From: Arcobacter nitrofigilis DSM 7299
GTDB lineage: Bacteria > Campylobacterota > Campylobacteria > Campylobacterales > Arcobacteraceae
Assembly (NCBI RefSeq): GCF_000092245.1
Contig: NC_014166.1
Coordinates: forward strand, 2,852,001 to 2,916,000
Length of the DNA: 64,000 nucleotides
Reading direction: 5' to 3'
Part shown: piece by piece, positions 46,411 through 56,146 of the stretch
Layout: every line of letters starts with the position of its first letter
Position numbering within the stretch: position 1 is the first letter of the stretch
Position numbers and translations under genes: made by a program
Notes under the pieces: generated by a model
Seen by the model: only the letters and a program-made list of their open reading frames with translations
Databases searched by the model: none
Told to the model about the DNA's origin: nothing

Positions 46411-46819
46411 TAAGTTTACTCTCTATTATATATTTTATATCTATTGCAATTTTTATATTATTCAAATCATTTTTAATCAAAGCTAAAGTGCCATATCTTA
46501 CTTTTAATGCATCCAAATTAGTATCTGTATCACAAACTAAAAGTATTTTATTTTTTACTATTTTTACATCTTGAATATGCTCTTGTCCGACCAATTCAAC
46601 TGCAGTTTCAACTTCCTTATAAATTAATTTTTCAACTTCTTTTGAGTCTTCTTTTTTAATCTCTTCCATACTTTGTTTAGAAGTAGATTTTCCATTATTT
46701 GAAGAGAATTCATCACTCATATGAAAATAATAAGCAGTAAACATAGCAACTAATGCAACTACTGAAATTATTTTCATTACATAATTTTTAGGCCCACTAT
46801 TCTTTACTGTTACTATCAT
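46400..46819 (-). CDS. Hypothetical single-pass membrane protein in the flagellar unit
   Basis: A 139-residue protein with a single hydrophobic helix at about residues 15-32 and a charged, mixed alpha/beta periplasmic part (VEKLIYKEVETAVELVGQEHIQDVKIVKNKILLVCDTDTNLDALKV...). It lies between fliL and flgH (5-base gap to fliL and 11-base overlap with flgH) and is certainly co-expressed with them. I recognise no family; a role in the motor or basal body is inferred only from position. Confidence 0.72.
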   Translation of the reverse strand: MIVTVKNSGPKNYVMKIISVVALVAMFTAYYFHMSDEFSSNNGKSTSKQSMEEIKKEDSKEVEKLIYKEVETAVELVGQEHIQDVKIVKNKILLVCDTDTNLDALKVRYGTLALIKNDLNNIKIAIDIKYIIESKLNEK

Positions 46820-46824
46820 TTTTA

Positions 46825-47355
46825 TTACTTAATAACAAAAGTTGTAAATAAAACTTCTTTAACACTATTTTTTTGTATATCAGAATTTGTAGCTGTTGCT
46901 TCATTTAAAACTTTATTTATTTCATCAACTAATTCATCTTTTAATAAAGCTTTCCCTCCAACTGTTAAAAGTTCTTCTGAACTTCTAGCACTTATTTGAG
47001 AGATAACAACATCGACTATTTCTGCTTTATATGACTCAACTATTGATTCAATTGCAGGGTCGTTACTTTTTATAGTAAAAGAGAGTTTCATAAGTTTTTC
47101 TCTACCTTTTGCATTAGTAATATTTAATACTAAATCATTAATCGCAGCTTTATACATCTCTTTTGAGTTATTTACTTCTTTTTTTCCTAACTCTTGCATA
47201 GCTTTTTCTTCTTGTGGATTAAATACACCTTGAGAATATAAAAAATATCCTCCTCCAATTACTGCTAATAATAAAACAACAATTAGAGCAATAAGCACTA
47301 TCATCAAGCCTTTTCCACCACTTTTAGGTTTTTCTTCTACAACTTCTTCAGCCAT
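46825..47355 (-). CDS. fliL: Flagellar basal-body-associated protein FliL
   Basis: Single-pass inner-membrane protein that surrounds or stabilises the stators. The 176-residue protein has a Lys/Glu N-terminus, a helix at about residues 14-36 (GLMIVLIALIVVLLLAVIGGGYF) and a periplasmic stomatin-like FliL domain (DLVLNITNAKGREKLMKLSFTIKS). It overlaps the MotE-like gene by 1 base. Confidence 0.93.
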   Translation of the reverse strand: MAEEVVEEKPKSGGKGLMIVLIALIVVLLLAVIGGGYFLYSQGVFNPQEEKAMQELGKKEVNNSKEMYKAAINDLVLNITNAKGREKLMKLSFTIKSNDPAIESIVESYKAEIVDVVISQISARSSEELLTVGGKALLKDELVDEINKVLNEATATNSDIQKNSVKEVLFTTFVIK

Positions 47356-47849
47356 TATTTCCCTTTCTTACTTTCATCAACTACTGAATAATTTTGAAGT
47401 TTTTCAGTAATCTTCGAAGCATTTTTTATAGTCATTGATTTCATTATTTGTGTGACTTTTGCTTCTTTTAATTTCAAGATTATATCAAAAACATCTTCAA
47501 TTTTTCCATCATCTATCAATTTATTAAATATTTCAGCTGCGTTTTTAGGTTTCATTGCATTATATATTTTCGAAGTCTTTGTAACAACTTCTCCTTTTAT
47601 ATCTTTTAACAGTAGTTGATTTTTATCGTATATATCTTGAATATTTTTCTTTTCAGTTTTAATTTTAGCTAATAAAGCATCTAGTTCTTGCTTTCTTGTT
47701 TTATATTCAGCTTCTTTTGTTGTATAAAATTGATTTAACTCTTTTTTTAACTCTATAATCTCTTTTTTCTCTTTTATAAAAGTTCCTGCTGTATCTTCTG
47801 CAAATAAATGTGTCCCTAAAATTAAAACTATTATCAAAAATTTATTCAA
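47355..47849 (-). CDS. MotE-family periplasmic protein (MgtE-N-like)
   Basis: A 164-residue exported protein: signal peptide MNKFLIIVLILGTHLFA, a long Lys/Glu coiled coil (about 20-95), and a C-terminal MgtE intracellular N-like helical domain (IYNAMKPKNAAEIFNKLIDDGKIEDVFDIILKLKEAKVTQIMKSM). That arrangement is the MotE family, which acts in flagellar motor assembly. It lies between the FliJ-like gene and fliL, so it probably connects to the stator or disk structures (inference). Confidence 0.82.
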   Translation of the reverse strand: MNKFLIIVLILGTHLFAEDTAGTFIKEKKEIIELKKELNQFYTTKEAEYKTRKQELDALLAKIKTEKKNIQDIYDKNQLLLKDIKGEVVTKTSKIYNAMKPKNAAEIFNKLIDDGKIEDVFDIILKLKEAKVTQIMKSMTIKNASKITEKLQNYSVVDESKKGK

Positions 47850-47861
47850 TCTGTGTCCTTG

Positions 47862-48266
47862 TTATCCTGTAATATATCTACTTTGTATAAACTCACTTGC
47901 TTGTTCTTCTTCAGCAAGAAGTAATTTTTTGTATAACTCTTTTTTCTCTTCTTTTAATAAATAATCATACTGCTCAGCCTCTTTTTGCAACTGTACAATT
48001 TCTAAATTTACTTTTGTTAATTTTGAAAGTAAAAAGTTTTTTTGAGATTCTAGTTTTTTGGCTTCTCTTCTTAGAGAGTCTTTGTGAATTTCCAAGATCA
48101 TAAAATCTGAAATCGCTCCATGCCTATCAACACTTGTTGTATTTATATTTCTTTTTAAATCATCAATTTGTTCTTCAAACAGTGAAATTGAATTTAGAAG
48201 CTCTGCTTTAAACATTAGTTTTTGATCTGTTTGAGATTTTTTGAGATTAAAAAGTTTTTTTATCAT
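47862..48266 (-). CDS. FliJ-like flagellar export protein
   Basis: A 134-residue coiled-coil protein (Lys/Glu/Leu heptads) without signal peptide. The size and the place directly after fliQ and before the MotE-like gene suggest FliJ, the stalk of the export ATPase, whose sequence is poorly conserved. It overlaps fliQ by 4 bases (ATGA), so translation is coupled. The fliJ assignment rests on coiled coil, size and neighbours, not on a motif. Confidence 0.7.
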   Translation of the reverse strand: MIKKLFNLKKSQTDQKLMFKAELLNSISLFEEQIDDLKRNINTTSVDRHGAISDFMILEIHKDSLRREAKKLESQKNFLLSKLTKVNLEIVQLQKEAEQYDYLLKEEKKELYKKLLLAEEEQASEFIQSRYITG

Positions 48267-48535
48267 CCATTATTCCCATATATTAAAATCATATTCCATA
48301 ACTCTTTAGTATATGTGCTTACATTATCCCCAATCCAAGGCAAAGAAATCAGAATAAAAATAGATACAAAAATAACTTTTGGTACAAAAGATAGTGCTGC
48401 ATCAGAGATTTGGGTTACGGCTTGAAATACAGAAATTAATAATCCAATTACCATACTAACAAGTAAAGAAGGCAAAGCTAATAAAAGAATAATTTTTACT
48501 GTACTTTGTGCAATACCCATTAAATCCATGTTCAT
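48263..48535 (-). CDS. fliQ: Flagellar biosynthesis protein FliQ
   Basis: A 90-residue inner-membrane component of the flagellar type III export gate. Two helices (TVKIILLLALPSLLVSMVIGLLISVFQAVTQI and VPKVIFVSIFILISLPWIG) with the family motif QAVTQISDAALSFVPK. It overlaps the genes on both sides by 4 bases. Confidence 0.96.
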   Translation of the reverse strand: MNMDLMGIAQSTVKIILLLALPSLLVSMVIGLLISVFQAVTQISDAALSFVPKVIFVSIFILISLPWIGDNVSTYTKELWNMILIYGNNG

Positions 48536-49356
48536 TCTTTTATCTTTACGGTTATCTCTAAGGCTTTACTCTCTAATAATTTAGATAAGAACTCTTTTAT
48601 ATCATTAGGATTATCAAGTTTAATACTCATCTCTTTTGCCTTAGTTTCTATTTTCTTTGCAACTTTTGGTTTAATCTCTTTCCCACTAAATACACTCAAA
48701 ATATCATCTTCACTTAATTCATCTAAAGATGTGATATCTTCTAAGTTAATATATTCATCCATATCTTCTAATGAGCTAAGTTGTTCAGTTGACTCTTTAG
48801 GTTCATTTTCAACAATTGCTTCTTCGTTATTTTCAATCATTTCTTCATCTTTATTGATAATTTCTTCTTCATCTTGAGATAATAAATCTTTTAAATCATC
48901 ACTTAATTCATAATCTTCATCTAAATTTTCACTTTCATAAGCATCATTTACAATATTGGTAATAGAATCATGAATTTCTCTTCCTTCATCGGACTCATCA
49001 ATATCATCATCTAAATTTAAATCTTTCATCTTTTTTAAAATATATCTAGAAATATCATGTATTGAATCAACACTAAAATCTTCAATTCCTTTATTTTTAA
49101 GATATTCTTGTTCTATACCATCTTTGGGTTTTAGAAATTTTATTTTTGAATTAATCAGATTTTCTTTTATTATTTTAGCATCATCAATTAAAAAAACATC
49201 ATCACTATTATCTTCAATAAGTTCTTTTAAAGTACTCAGAGATTGAACTTCTTGAATTAAGCCCTTACCTTCTAATTTATAATCAATTAGACTTCTACTT
49301 AATTCATCTTTAATATCTTTTTTAAAATTTTGCTTACCATAAATATAAATATTCAA
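48532..49356 (-). CDS. Acidic hypothetical protein heading the flagellar unit
   Basis: A 274-residue protein. The first ~115 residues (MNIYIYGKQNFKKDIKDEL ... DDVFLIDDAKIIKENLINSKIKFLKP) look like a Rossmann-type or receiver-like fold but lack the paired phospho-acceptor pocket of a real receiver. Residues ~120-225 are extremely Asp/Glu-rich (low complexity), followed by a short helix-rich end. No homologue is recognised. Position as first gene, overlapping fliQ by 4 bases, ties it to flagellar export or number control. Confidence 0.72.
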   Translation of the reverse strand: MNIYIYGKQNFKKDIKDELSRSLIDYKLEGKGLIQEVQSLSTLKELIEDNSDDVFLIDDAKIIKENLINSKIKFLKPKDGIEQEYLKNKGIEDFSVDSIHDISRYILKKMKDLNLDDDIDESDEGREIHDSITNIVNDAYESENLDEDYELSDDLKDLLSQDEEEIINKDEEMIENNEEAIVENEPKESTEQLSSLEDMDEYINLEDITSLDELSEDDILSVFSGKEIKPKVAKKIETKAKEMSIKLDNPNDIKEFLSKLLESKALEITVKIKE

Positions 49357-49446
49357 AGATATTCCTAATTTATTTTTTCATTTATAATATCTAAAATTTA
49401 TATAAATTTAGATAAAATAAATCAATATTTATACGAGGTAAACTAT

Positions 49447-50496
49447 TTGAAATTCATTTTTATATTTTTTTTATTTTTTACATCAATATACGCTCAAACA
49501 ATAAAAGACATTACAAATATTGTCGGAATTAGAGAAAACCAACTCTTAGGTTATGGTTTAGTTGTAGGACTTGCAGGGACTGGTGATAAATCAACTTTTA
49601 CTATGCAAAGTTTACAAAACTTACTTAGAAATTCATATATTAAAATACCAACTTCATCTATTAAATCAAAAAATATTGCAGCTGTTATGGTAACTGCTAT
49701 GCTTCCACCTTTTGCAAGACAAGGGGACAAAATAAAAGTAAAAATTTCTGCTATTGGTGATGCAAAATCAATCAATAATGGTGAGCTTTTATTGACCCAA
49801 TTAAAAGGTGTAGATGGTAATGTTTATGGTCTAGCACAAGGTACAATTATTGCTGATAGAGATAATGAAACTACAGGTATGATTTATGAAGGTGCTATGA
49901 TTGAAAATGAAGTTCCATTTACATTAAGAGATGAAAAAAACTTAACACTAAGTTTAATAAAAGCCTCTGCTACTGATGCAGATATGATTCAAAGAAAAAT
50001 CAATGAAAAGTTTGGTGCTAAAATTGCTTTTGCAGAAGATACAAGAACTGTAACTGTGAAAAAACCACCTAATATTTCTATGGTTAGATTTATAGCCCAA
50101 GTTCAAACTATAAATTTAGATTCAACATTCAAGAAAAGAATTATTATTGATTTAAATAGACAAATGATAATATCAGGAAATGAAGTTCCTATAGGTCCAG
50201 TTACTGTTTCTAAAGATAATTTTATTATACGAATCAAAAAATCAGATTTAAATAATGAACAATGGGATAATGTAGAAGTAAATAAAGGAATGAATATTGG
50301 TGATGACATAGTAATTGCTGACAAACCCATTGTAGATTTAGATAATACTATGATAAATACTAAAGGACAACCCAAAGTTTCTGATTTAGTACGAGCAATG
50401 AAAGTTATGAAACTACCAATGAGTGATATAATTGATACATTAAAGTTAATAAAAGAGTTGGGTGCTCTTGATGCAGAACTTGAGATAAGAGGATAA
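49447..50496 (+). CDS. flgI: Flagellar P-ring protein FlgI
   Basis: Periplasmic P-ring subunit. The 349-residue protein has a signal peptide (MKFIFIFFLFFTSIYA) and the family core IKDITNIVGIRENQLLGYGLVVGLAGTGDKS, AAVMVTAMLPPFARQGDKIKVKISAIGDAKSINNGELLLTQLKGVDGNVYGLAQG, and ends with LIKELGALDAELEIRG. The start is TTG with AGGT upstream. The stop is 3 bases before fliM, so flgI-fliM are co-transcribed. It diverges from the long flagellar unit. Confidence 0.97.
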   Translation: MKFIFIFFLFFTSIYAQTIKDITNIVGIRENQLLGYGLVVGLAGTGDKSTFTMQSLQNLLRNSYIKIPTSSIKSKNIAAVMVTAMLPPFARQGDKIKVKISAIGDAKSINNGELLLTQLKGVDGNVYGLAQGTIIADRDNETTGMIYEGAMIENEVPFTLRDEKNLTLSLIKASATDADMIQRKINEKFGAKIAFAEDTRTVTVKKPPNISMVRFIAQVQTINLDSTFKKRIIIDLNRQMIISGNEVPIGPVTVSKDNFIIRIKKSDLNNEQWDNVEVNKGMNIGDDIVIADKPIVDLDNTMINTKGQPKVSDLVRAMKVMKLPMSDIIDTLKLIKELGALDAELEIRG

Positions 50497-50499
50497 AAG

Positions 50500-51594
50500 A
50501 TGGCAGAATTTTTAAGTCAAGATGAAATTGATGCTCTTTTAGACATAGCCGAACAAGGCGAAGATATTGATAAAACGGCTGAAGAGCCAATAATATCAAA
50601 AGAAAAAAATTATTCAATTTATGACTTTAAAAAACCAAATCGTATCTCAAATGAGCAATTTAAAGCATTCTCAACATTGCATGATAAGATGCTAAGGGAC
50701 CTTATTACTGACCTTTCAGCCATGCTTAGAAAAATAGTTGACATAAAATTATATTCAATTGAACAAATGACTTATGGTGAGTTTATTTTATCAATTCCAC
50801 AGTTAACTTCACTAAATACTTTATCTATAAAACCACTTGATGGAAGAATAGTAATTGAGTGTAATCCTGGTATTTCACATAAAATTATTGCAGAGTTATT
50901 AGGAAGTGGGTCTGTTGCTTCAACTGATAATTTAGATAGAGAATTAACAGAAATTGAAGTTGAGATTTTTGACCACTTCTATAAACTTATTGTCTCACAT
51001 TTATACAAAGCTTGGGATGAAATTACAACCCTAAATTTTAAAATAGAATCTAGGGATACAAATGCAAATGCTATTCAAATCATTTCAGATCATGAAATTG
51101 TTTTACTGGTTGTTTTAGAATTTACAATTGATGAAGAGTCAGGATTTTTATCTATTTGTTACCCTATTTCTTATATAGAAACTTTATTAAATAAAATTGT
51201 TACAAAAATCTTTGCAGAAGGTCGAAATAAAAAAGCGAGTAGAAAAAAAGATATTACAACGTTGATTTCTGGTGCAAAAATGAACATAGAAGCAATTATG
51301 GCTGAAACATTTTTGAAAACTTCAGAAATATTAGATTTAAAAGAAGGAGATGTAATAGTATTTAACAAAAACTCAACATCTGCCACATCTAAACTTTATA
51401 TAAATAAAAAAGAGAAATTTCTAGCAATTAGTGGGCTCTCAAATAATAGAAAAGCTGTTCAAATAAAAGCTAATATTGATCATGAAAAAATGGAAACACT
51501 TGAAACACTAAGAGGAATGAGAGAAGAGAGAATTATAAAAGCTAAAGAGACACAAGATAAGATTGCCCAATTATTATCAGAAAGAGACGACTAA
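50500..51594 (+). CDS. fliM: Flagellar motor switch protein FliM
   Basis: C-ring protein that binds CheY-P and sets rotation direction. The 364-residue protein has the N-terminal CheY-binding segment (FLSQDEIDALLDIA), the middle domain (DKMLRDLITDLSAMLRKIVDIKLYSIEQMTYGEFILSIPQ) and the SpoA C-terminal domain (LDLKEGDVIVFNKN). Start is ATG after GGATAAAAG. It follows flgI closely. The stop is embedded in a hairpin shared with pyrC. Confidence 0.97.
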   Translation: MAEFLSQDEIDALLDIAEQGEDIDKTAEEPIISKEKNYSIYDFKKPNRISNEQFKAFSTLHDKMLRDLITDLSAMLRKIVDIKLYSIEQMTYGEFILSIPQLTSLNTLSIKPLDGRIVIECNPGISHKIIAELLGSGSVASTDNLDRELTEIEVEIFDHFYKLIVSHLYKAWDEITTLNFKIESRDTNANAIQIISDHEIVLLVVLEFTIDEESGFLSICYPISYIETLLNKIVTKIFAEGRNKKASRKKDITTLISGAKMNIEAIMAETFLKTSEILDLKEGDVIVFNKNSTSATSKLYINKKEKFLAISGLSNNRKAVQIKANIDHEKMETLETLRGMREERIIKAKETQDKIAQLLSERDD

Positions 51595-51600
51595 GTCTCT
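51583..51600. terminator. Hairpin over the fliM stop codon
   Basis: AGAGAC (51583-51588) with GTCTCT (51595-51600), containing the fliM TAA. It reaches the stop of the convergent pyrC. T-rich DNA follows but no clean T-run. Confidence 0.45.
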
Positions 51601-52612
51601 TACTTTATACTCCAAGCTAACTTTTGATTATTGTACATAGGTACAACATTTTCACCAAAATCTTCATAAATATTAGGTACAGTAAACTCTTCTTTTACCA
51701 ACGTAATATCTTTTTTTAAAGCTTTAAAGTCATATATCTTTTGGGCGTTTAGGCTTAAAAAAGCATTTAGATTATCTAAACTATCATGTTTCTCAAAAAG
51801 TTCAGCTAAAACTTGCAGAGCAATAGGCGAAGTAAAAACACCAGCTGCACAACCACAAGACTCTTTTTTATGCTTAGGATGTGGAGCAGAATCAGAACCA
51901 AACATAACCTTTGGATTACCAGTAATTGCTGCATTCAATAAAGAATCTCTATCTTCATATCTTTTTGCTATTGGTTTACAAAAAAGGTGTGGTTGAAGCA
52001 TTCCACCTGCTACATCATCTAAAGTTATTATCAAATGGTGTAAAGTAATTGTCGCATATAAATTATCATATTTATCTAATAAATCAACAGCATCTTTAGT
52101 AGTAATGTGTTCCATAATAATTTTCAATTTAGGAAAACTTTTTGCCAAACCTTCATATATTGGCATAAACTCTTTTTCCCTATCCATTACAAATCCATTA
52201 GTTTCACCATGTACACATAAAGGAATACCTAAATCACTCATAGCCTCTAAAGTGGGTCTTAGACTTTGGGCATCTATAGCTGCTACTCCATTTTCTGAGT
52301 TTGTAGTAATTCCAGCAGGATATAGTTTTATACCTATGATTTCATCTTTTACTTCTTCTAAGAATTCCCTTGAATATTCTTGAAAAAACAGAGTCATAAA
52401 AGGTTCAAAAGTATCACCTTTACATGCTTCAAGTATTCTAGACTTATAAGATAATAAAGCCTCTTTTGTTGTAATAGGAGGTACAAGGTTTGGCATAACC
52501 AAAGCACCAGCAAAAGTTTTTGAAGTAAGTGGTCCTACTAATTTTAACATCTCTGCATCTCTTAGATGAAGATGCATATCTAAAGGAGAGTTAAGAGTTA
52601 TTTCTTTACTCA

Positions 52613-52613
<1 letters not shown>
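51600..52613 (-). CDS. pyrC: Dihydroorotase
   Basis: Cyclises carbamoyl aspartate in pyrimidine synthesis. The 337-residue protein is the class II type: metal motif DMHLHLRD at residue 11, carboxylated-Lys region IIGIKLYPAG, CVHGETNG and SDSAPHPKHKK. It overlaps the PII gene by one base (both stop-start), so the unit amt-PII-pyrC is one transcript. Coupling of pyrimidine synthesis to nitrogen control is plausible. Confidence 0.97.
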
Positions 52614-52954
<341 letters not shown>

Positions 52955-53048
52955 TTATCCTTTTTTTGATTCTTATATTTTAACAAAATAATTTTAAATA
53001 AACCTAATCTTTTTAAATCAAGCTTAATTTAGTAGCTTTAGTACAGTT

Positions 53049-54233
53049 TTAAAATGCTCGTTTAAACTCTGGATAGGCTTCAAGTCCACACTCATCTACA
53101 TCCAATCCTTGCATCTCTTCATCTTTCTCTGCTCTTAATGGCACTAGCTTATTAATTACGTATAATACGATAAAAGACGAAATAAAAGCAAATATTCCGA
53201 CAACTACTACACCTTTTAATTGTCCTAAAAATGTTATATTATCTCCATTTGAAGCAAAAATACCAACAGCTAAAGTTCCCCAAATACCATTTAATAAATG
53301 AACTGATAAGGCTCCAACTGGATCATCTAGTTTTAACTTATCAAAAAAACTAACTCCAAAGATTACTAAAACTCCACCAATAGAACCTATTAAAATAGGA
53401 GTATAAATATCATATAAATTTGGACCTGCTGTAATTGCAACTAAACCACCAAGGGCGCCATTTAATACCATTGTAATATCAAGTTTATGATATCTAAAAT
53501 ACATATAAAGACCCACAAGAATTGCTCCTGAAAGACCAGCTGTATTTGTATTCATAATAGTCAAAGCGACAGCATCGGCACTCTGTTTAGAGGCAATTGA
53601 ACCTATGCTTCCTCCATTAAATCCAAACCAACCAATCCATAAAAGAAAAGCACCTAAAGTTACAAGGGGAATATTTGAAGCTGGTATTACTCTAACTCCT
53701 CCTTCTTTTGGATATCTTCCACGTCTAGCACCAATTATTAAAATTGCAGCTAATAATGCCCAACCACCAGTGCTGTGAATAACAGTTGAACCTGCCAAAT
53801 CATACATATTTAAATCTAAAATAGTATTTTTTAACATATCACTTCCCCAAGACCAATTCACAATAATAGGATAAATTAGTGCACCCATAACAATTGTAAA
53901 TAATCCAAGTGGCAATACTTTTGCCCTTTCACTAACTCCTCCTGACATTATATTAATAACTTTCCCAACAAATGCCATTTGAAATAAAAATGCAGCCCAT
54001 TTACTCATACTATCACTTCCGAAATCTCCAAAAGCTACGGAATAACCAACCAATAAAAAAGCAAGTGAAGCTACTGCATAAATCATTGTATTTACCATCA
54101 AAACGGCACTAACGTTTTTAGTACGTACAAGTCCAGCTTCTAGCATTGCAAAACCAGGAACCATAAAAATGATTAAAGTCATTGCAAAAAGTGCAAAAAA
54201 GGTATCAATCACATAAGCGATATTTGCATCCAT
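53049..54233 (-). CDS. amt: Ammonium transporter Amt (first copy)
   Basis: A 394-residue member of the Amt/Mep/Rh family: 11 helices, with GYSVAFGDFGSDSM, FQMAFVGKVINIMSGGVSERAKVLPLG, the paired-His region (DLAGSTVIHSTGGWALLAAIL) and DDPVGALSVHLLNGIWGTLAVG. Transports ammonium into the cell; PII blocks it. It starts the transcript amt-PII-pyrC. Upstream are a T-rich leader and a TTGTATA-N5-TATACAA dyad about 125 bases from the start. N-terminal helix is the first segment; no separate signal peptide obvious. Confidence 0.97.
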   Translation of the reverse strand: MDANIAYVIDTFFALFAMTLIIFMVPGFAMLEAGLVRTKNVSAVLMVNTMIYAVASLAFLLVGYSVAFGDFGSDSMSKWAAFLFQMAFVGKVINIMSGGVSERAKVLPLGLFTIVMGALIYPIIVNWSWGSDMLKNTILDLNMYDLAGSTVIHSTGGWALLAAILIIGARRGRYPKEGGVRVIPASNIPLVTLGAFLLWIGWFGFNGGSIGSIASKQSADAVALTIMNTNTAGLSGAILVGLYMYFRYHKLDITMVLNGALGGLVAITAGPNLYDIYTPILIGSIGGVLVIFGVSFFDKLKLDDPVGALSVHLLNGIWGTLAVGIFASNGDNITFLGQLKGVVVVGIFAFISSFIVLYVINKLVPLRAEKDEEMQGLDVDECGLEAYPEFKRAF

Positions 54234-54357
54234 TATTATCCTTTTTATATTTTTAACAAATTATATATTATGTTATTAATCTTTTATTTGATTAAGTGAA
54301 TGTTTTTTATACACAAATTTAAGTGATTATTTTAGATATTGAGTCAAGTGGAGATTT

Positions 54358-54380
54358 TTTTGTATAATTTATATACAAAA
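54358..54380. promoter_or_regulatory. Dyad site 1 (TTGTATA-N5-TATACAA) upstream of the first amt
   Basis: Perfect 9-base arms TTTTGTATA and TATACAAAA with 5-base spacer ATTTA. It lies between the terminator of the second amt-PII transcript and the first amt start, about 125 bases upstream of the ATG. It matches sites 2 and 3 in arms and spacing. A protein-bound operator is the likely meaning (inference). Confidence 0.72.
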
Positions 54381-54412
54381 CAAAGAAGTGTTAAAGATAA
54401 CACTCTTTGTGT
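54376..54412 (-). terminator. Terminator after the second PII gene
   Basis: On the minus strand, CAAAGAGTGTTA pairs with TAACACTTCTTTG (one bulged base), loop of 4, followed by TTTTGTAT. It closes the amt-PII transcript at 54453-56098. Confidence 0.72.
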
Positions 54413-54452
54413 TTTGTAAAAAGTAATTTTACATTTACTTTTATTTTTAAAA

Positions 54453-54803
<351 letters not shown>

Positions 54804-54868
54804 TTAATATTTTTTCAAAAAATTCATCTTTTATAAAAAGGTAAAAATTCTTACCTTTTTATAAGCAC

Positions 54869-56098
54869 TTATGCTCTTTTAAACTCAGGGTAAGTTTCAA
54901 GACCAGTTTCATGGATATCTAAACCTTGAACTTCAATCTCTTCGCTTACTCTTAATCCAACAATTAGATCTAAAATTTTCCATACTACAAATGAAGCTAT
55001 GAAAACAAATGCACCAACAATAACGATACCTTTTACTTGAGCCATAATTGTAACTTCTGGATTGAAAATACCTACAGCTAAAGTTCCCCAAATACCAGCA
55101 ACTAAGTGAACAGATAATGCACCAACTGGATCATCAATTCTCAATTTATCAAACATAGGAACAGCAAATACAACTAAAGCACCACCAACAATACCTTCAA
55201 TAAATGCAACCATCATACCTAAATCTGGTCCTGCTGTACAAGATACAAGTCCTGCTAAAGCACCATTTAATACCATAGTTAAATCAACTTTTTTGTAAAT
55301 AAGTTGAGTTAAAACTGCAGCCATAATAGCACCTGCACAAGCAGCCATATTTGTATCAGCAACAACTAAAGCAATACCATCAATATCAGCTTTTGAACCT
55401 AGTGCTAATTGAGAACCACCATTAAATCCAAACCATCCCATCCATAAAATGAATGTACCAAGTGTTGCTAATGTTAAATTTGAACCAGGAATTGGTCTAA
55501 CTGAACCATCTTTACCATATTTACCTTTTCTAGCTCCTAAGATAAGAACACCAGCTAAAGCAGCCCATCCACCAACAGAGTGAACAATAGTAGAACCTGC
55601 GAAGTCAGAGAATCCAGCCATAACACCACCTAATTCACTTCCACCCCAAGACCAATGTCCTTGTATAGGATAAATAACACCACTTAAAATCACTGTAAAG
55701 ATTAAGAAAGGCCATAATTTCATTCTCTCTGCAATTGAACCTGAAATAACAGATGCAGCAGTAGCAACGAATACAACTTGGAAGAAGAAATCAGCAGCAG
55801 CAGGATATGCAGCATCAGCAGCTGTTTTCATACTAATTGTTGAGAAACTACCCATGATAGATCCACCATCTCCGTACATTAAGTTGTAACCAACAAAATA
55901 ATACATCATACAAGAAATTGCAAATAACGCAAGATTTTTTGTTAATACTGTAGCATTATTCTTTGATCTTGTTAAACCAGATTCTAACATAGCAAACCCA
56001 GCTGCCATCCACATTACTAGAACTCCCATTATAATAAATAAGAACCCATCAAGAACATATTTTACATCAGCAAAATTTTCCATTTTTTTCCTTTTCAA
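54869..56098 (-). CDS. amt: Ammonium transporter Amt (second copy)
   Basis: A 409-residue Amt. Its N-terminus (MKRKKMENFADVKYVLDGFLFIIMGVLVMWMAAGFAMLESGLTRSKNNATVL) and conserved core (FAGSTIVHSVGGWAALAGVLILGARKGKYG; DDPVGALSVHLVAGIWGTLAVG) are clear. It is longer than the first copy and has a different periplasmic loop. Divergent from the membrane-protein gene at 56233, with dyad site 2 between them. An internal ATG (residue 6) would serve as start equally well, with AAGGAAAA just before it, so MENFADV is possible. Confidence 0.96.
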   Translation of the reverse strand: MKRKKMENFADVKYVLDGFLFIIMGVLVMWMAAGFAMLESGLTRSKNNATVLTKNLALFAISCMMYYFVGYNLMYGDGGSIMGSFSTISMKTAADAAYPAAADFFFQVVFVATAASVISGSIAERMKLWPFLIFTVILSGVIYPIQGHWSWGGSELGGVMAGFSDFAGSTIVHSVGGWAALAGVLILGARKGKYGKDGSVRPIPGSNLTLATLGTFILWMGWFGFNGGSQLALGSKADIDGIALVVADTNMAACAGAIMAAVLTQLIYKKVDLTMVLNGALAGLVSCTAGPDLGMMVAFIEGIVGGALVVFAVPMFDKLRIDDPVGALSVHLVAGIWGTLAVGIFNPEVTIMAQVKGIVIVGAFVFIASFVVWKILDLIVGLRVSEEIEVQGLDIHETGLETYPEFKRA

Positions 56099-56111
56099 AT
56101 TGATATAAGAA

Positions 56112-56117
56112 AGTATA
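56112..56117 (-). promoter_or_regulatory. Predicted -10 element for the second amt
   Basis: TATACT on the minus strand (AGTATA on plus). Centre is about 43.5 bases from the centre of dyad site 2, and the ATG lies 14-30 bases further on. Confidence 0.5.
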
Positions 56118-56146
56118 AAATAATTTGTAAACTTTGGCTAGTCTTA

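Noticed and set aside
49360-49447. Sigma-54 promoter before flgI or the divergent flagellar unit
   Set aside because: No GG-N10-GC pattern with conserved flanks was found; only AT-rich -10-like boxes such as GATAAAAT are present.
54358-54380. Reading dyad site 1 as part of the adjacent terminator hairpin
   Set aside because: The terminator stem is a separate inverted repeat just to the right, and the dyad matches two sites that have no terminator beside them.
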